Assembly (NCBI GenBank): GCA_027009605.1
Contig: JALVCY010000001.1
Span: 1-6,196 of the forward strand
DNA: 6,196 nt
Direction: 5' to 3'
Source: Saprospiraceae bacterium
Lineage (GTDB): Bacteria > Bacteroidota > Bacteroidia > Chitinophagales > Saprospiraceae
Shown here: in pieces, positions 6,064 to 6,196 of the stretch
Numbering within the stretch: position 1 is the first letter of the stretch
How the letters are laid out: each line of letters begins with the position of its first letter
Notes under the pieces: generated by a model
Told to the model about the DNA's origin: nothing
The model's input: only the letters and a program-made list of their open reading frames with translations
Databases searched by the model: none
Translations under genes and position numbers: made by a program

Positions 6064-6098
6064 TTATTCGATATTCGGCATTCTACATTCGACATTCT
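6064..6098. repeat. Five tandem 7-bp repeats (consensus ACATTCG)
   Basis: Five consecutive 7-bp units fill 35 bp: TTATTCG, ATATTCG, GCATTCT, ACATTCG, ACATTCT. The core ATTC is invariant, and the last base alternates between G and T. The tract lies upstream of the large surface protein gene, beyond its promoter element, in sequence I judge non-coding. Similar short ATTCGA-type tracts occur in intergenic DNA of Bacteroidota from general knowledge; function unknown. Confidence 0.7.
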
Positions 6099-6099
6099 G

Positions 6100-6196
6100 C
6101 TAGTTGAAGAAGTTGATTCGCTCGCAGGCTTCGCTAGTTGATTCGCTTCGCTAGTTGAGAAAGTTGAGACGTTCGCCTTCGGCTCTCTAGGTTGAG
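6100..6196. repeat. Degenerate CTAGTTGA repeat cluster running to the window edge
   Basis: CTAGTTGA occurs at 6100, 6134 and 6151, with a variant CTAGGTTGAG at 6187-6196. The spacings are 34, 17 and 36 bp, so the first is twice the second. The copies are separated by related TTCGCT- and GTTGA-containing words, such as GTTGATTCGCT at 6112-6122 and 6138-6148. The block looks like an eroded tandem or compound repeat and is cut off by the window end, so its full size and unit are unknown. I see no coding potential or inverted-repeat ends of an insertion sequence. Confidence 0.6.

Noticed and set aside
5775..6141. Plus-strand open frames at the right edge
   Set aside because: They overlap the signal peptide region and promoter of the large gene on the other strand, and run into simple repeats; no protein features.
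6064..6196. CRISPR array
   Set aside because: The repeats are too short, diverged and irregularly spaced, with no unique spacers of constant length.

Overview
The window looks like a chromosomal segment of a Bacteroidota bacterium. The large minus-strand protein has a signal peptide and a C-terminal sorting domain of the type IX secretion system, the 'gliding motility-associated' CHU_C type, which is essentially confined to this phylum. A perfect Bacteroidota -7 promoter element (TAnnTTTG) lies upstream of four of the five genes, and no gene has a clear Shine-Dalgarno sequence. I cannot assign a genus. Long multidomain secreted proteins of this kind fit a Saprospiria-, Cytophagia- or Chitinophagia-like relative.

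Left part, plus strand (1-1372). A small one-iron superoxide reductase (110-490) has its own promoter at 66-73 and ends in a strong intrinsic terminator at 549-584. A second promoter (658-665) precedes a membrane-anchored protein of 226 residues with no confident family (692-1372). Each of these genes appears to be its own transcription unit.

Right part, minus strand (5905 to 1447). In transcription order there is a 908-residue secreted, cysteine-bearing, multi-domain surface protein with a type IX sorting domain (5905-3179), then riboflavin synthase ribE (3062-2463), then a family 2 glycosyltransferase fused to a Rossmann-like C-terminal domain (2442-1447). ribE and the glycosyltransferase are 20 bp apart and probably cotranscribed. 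The 116-bp gap before ribE holds a perfect -7 promoter element and an unusual set of overlapping inverted repeats, the most interesting non-coding signal in the window. The two strands converge at 1373-1446, where I see no convincing terminator.

Right edge (about 6064-6196). This stretch is non-coding and repetitive: five tandem 7-bp units, then irregularly spaced copies of CTAGTTGA running to the edge.

The genes do not form an obvious single pathway: oxidative-stress defence, flavin biosynthesis, glycan synthesis and a secreted surface protein. I do not see a new defence or mobile system. The candidates for new biology are the ribE leader, the uncharacterised membrane protein, and the substituted active-site pair in the superoxide reductase.
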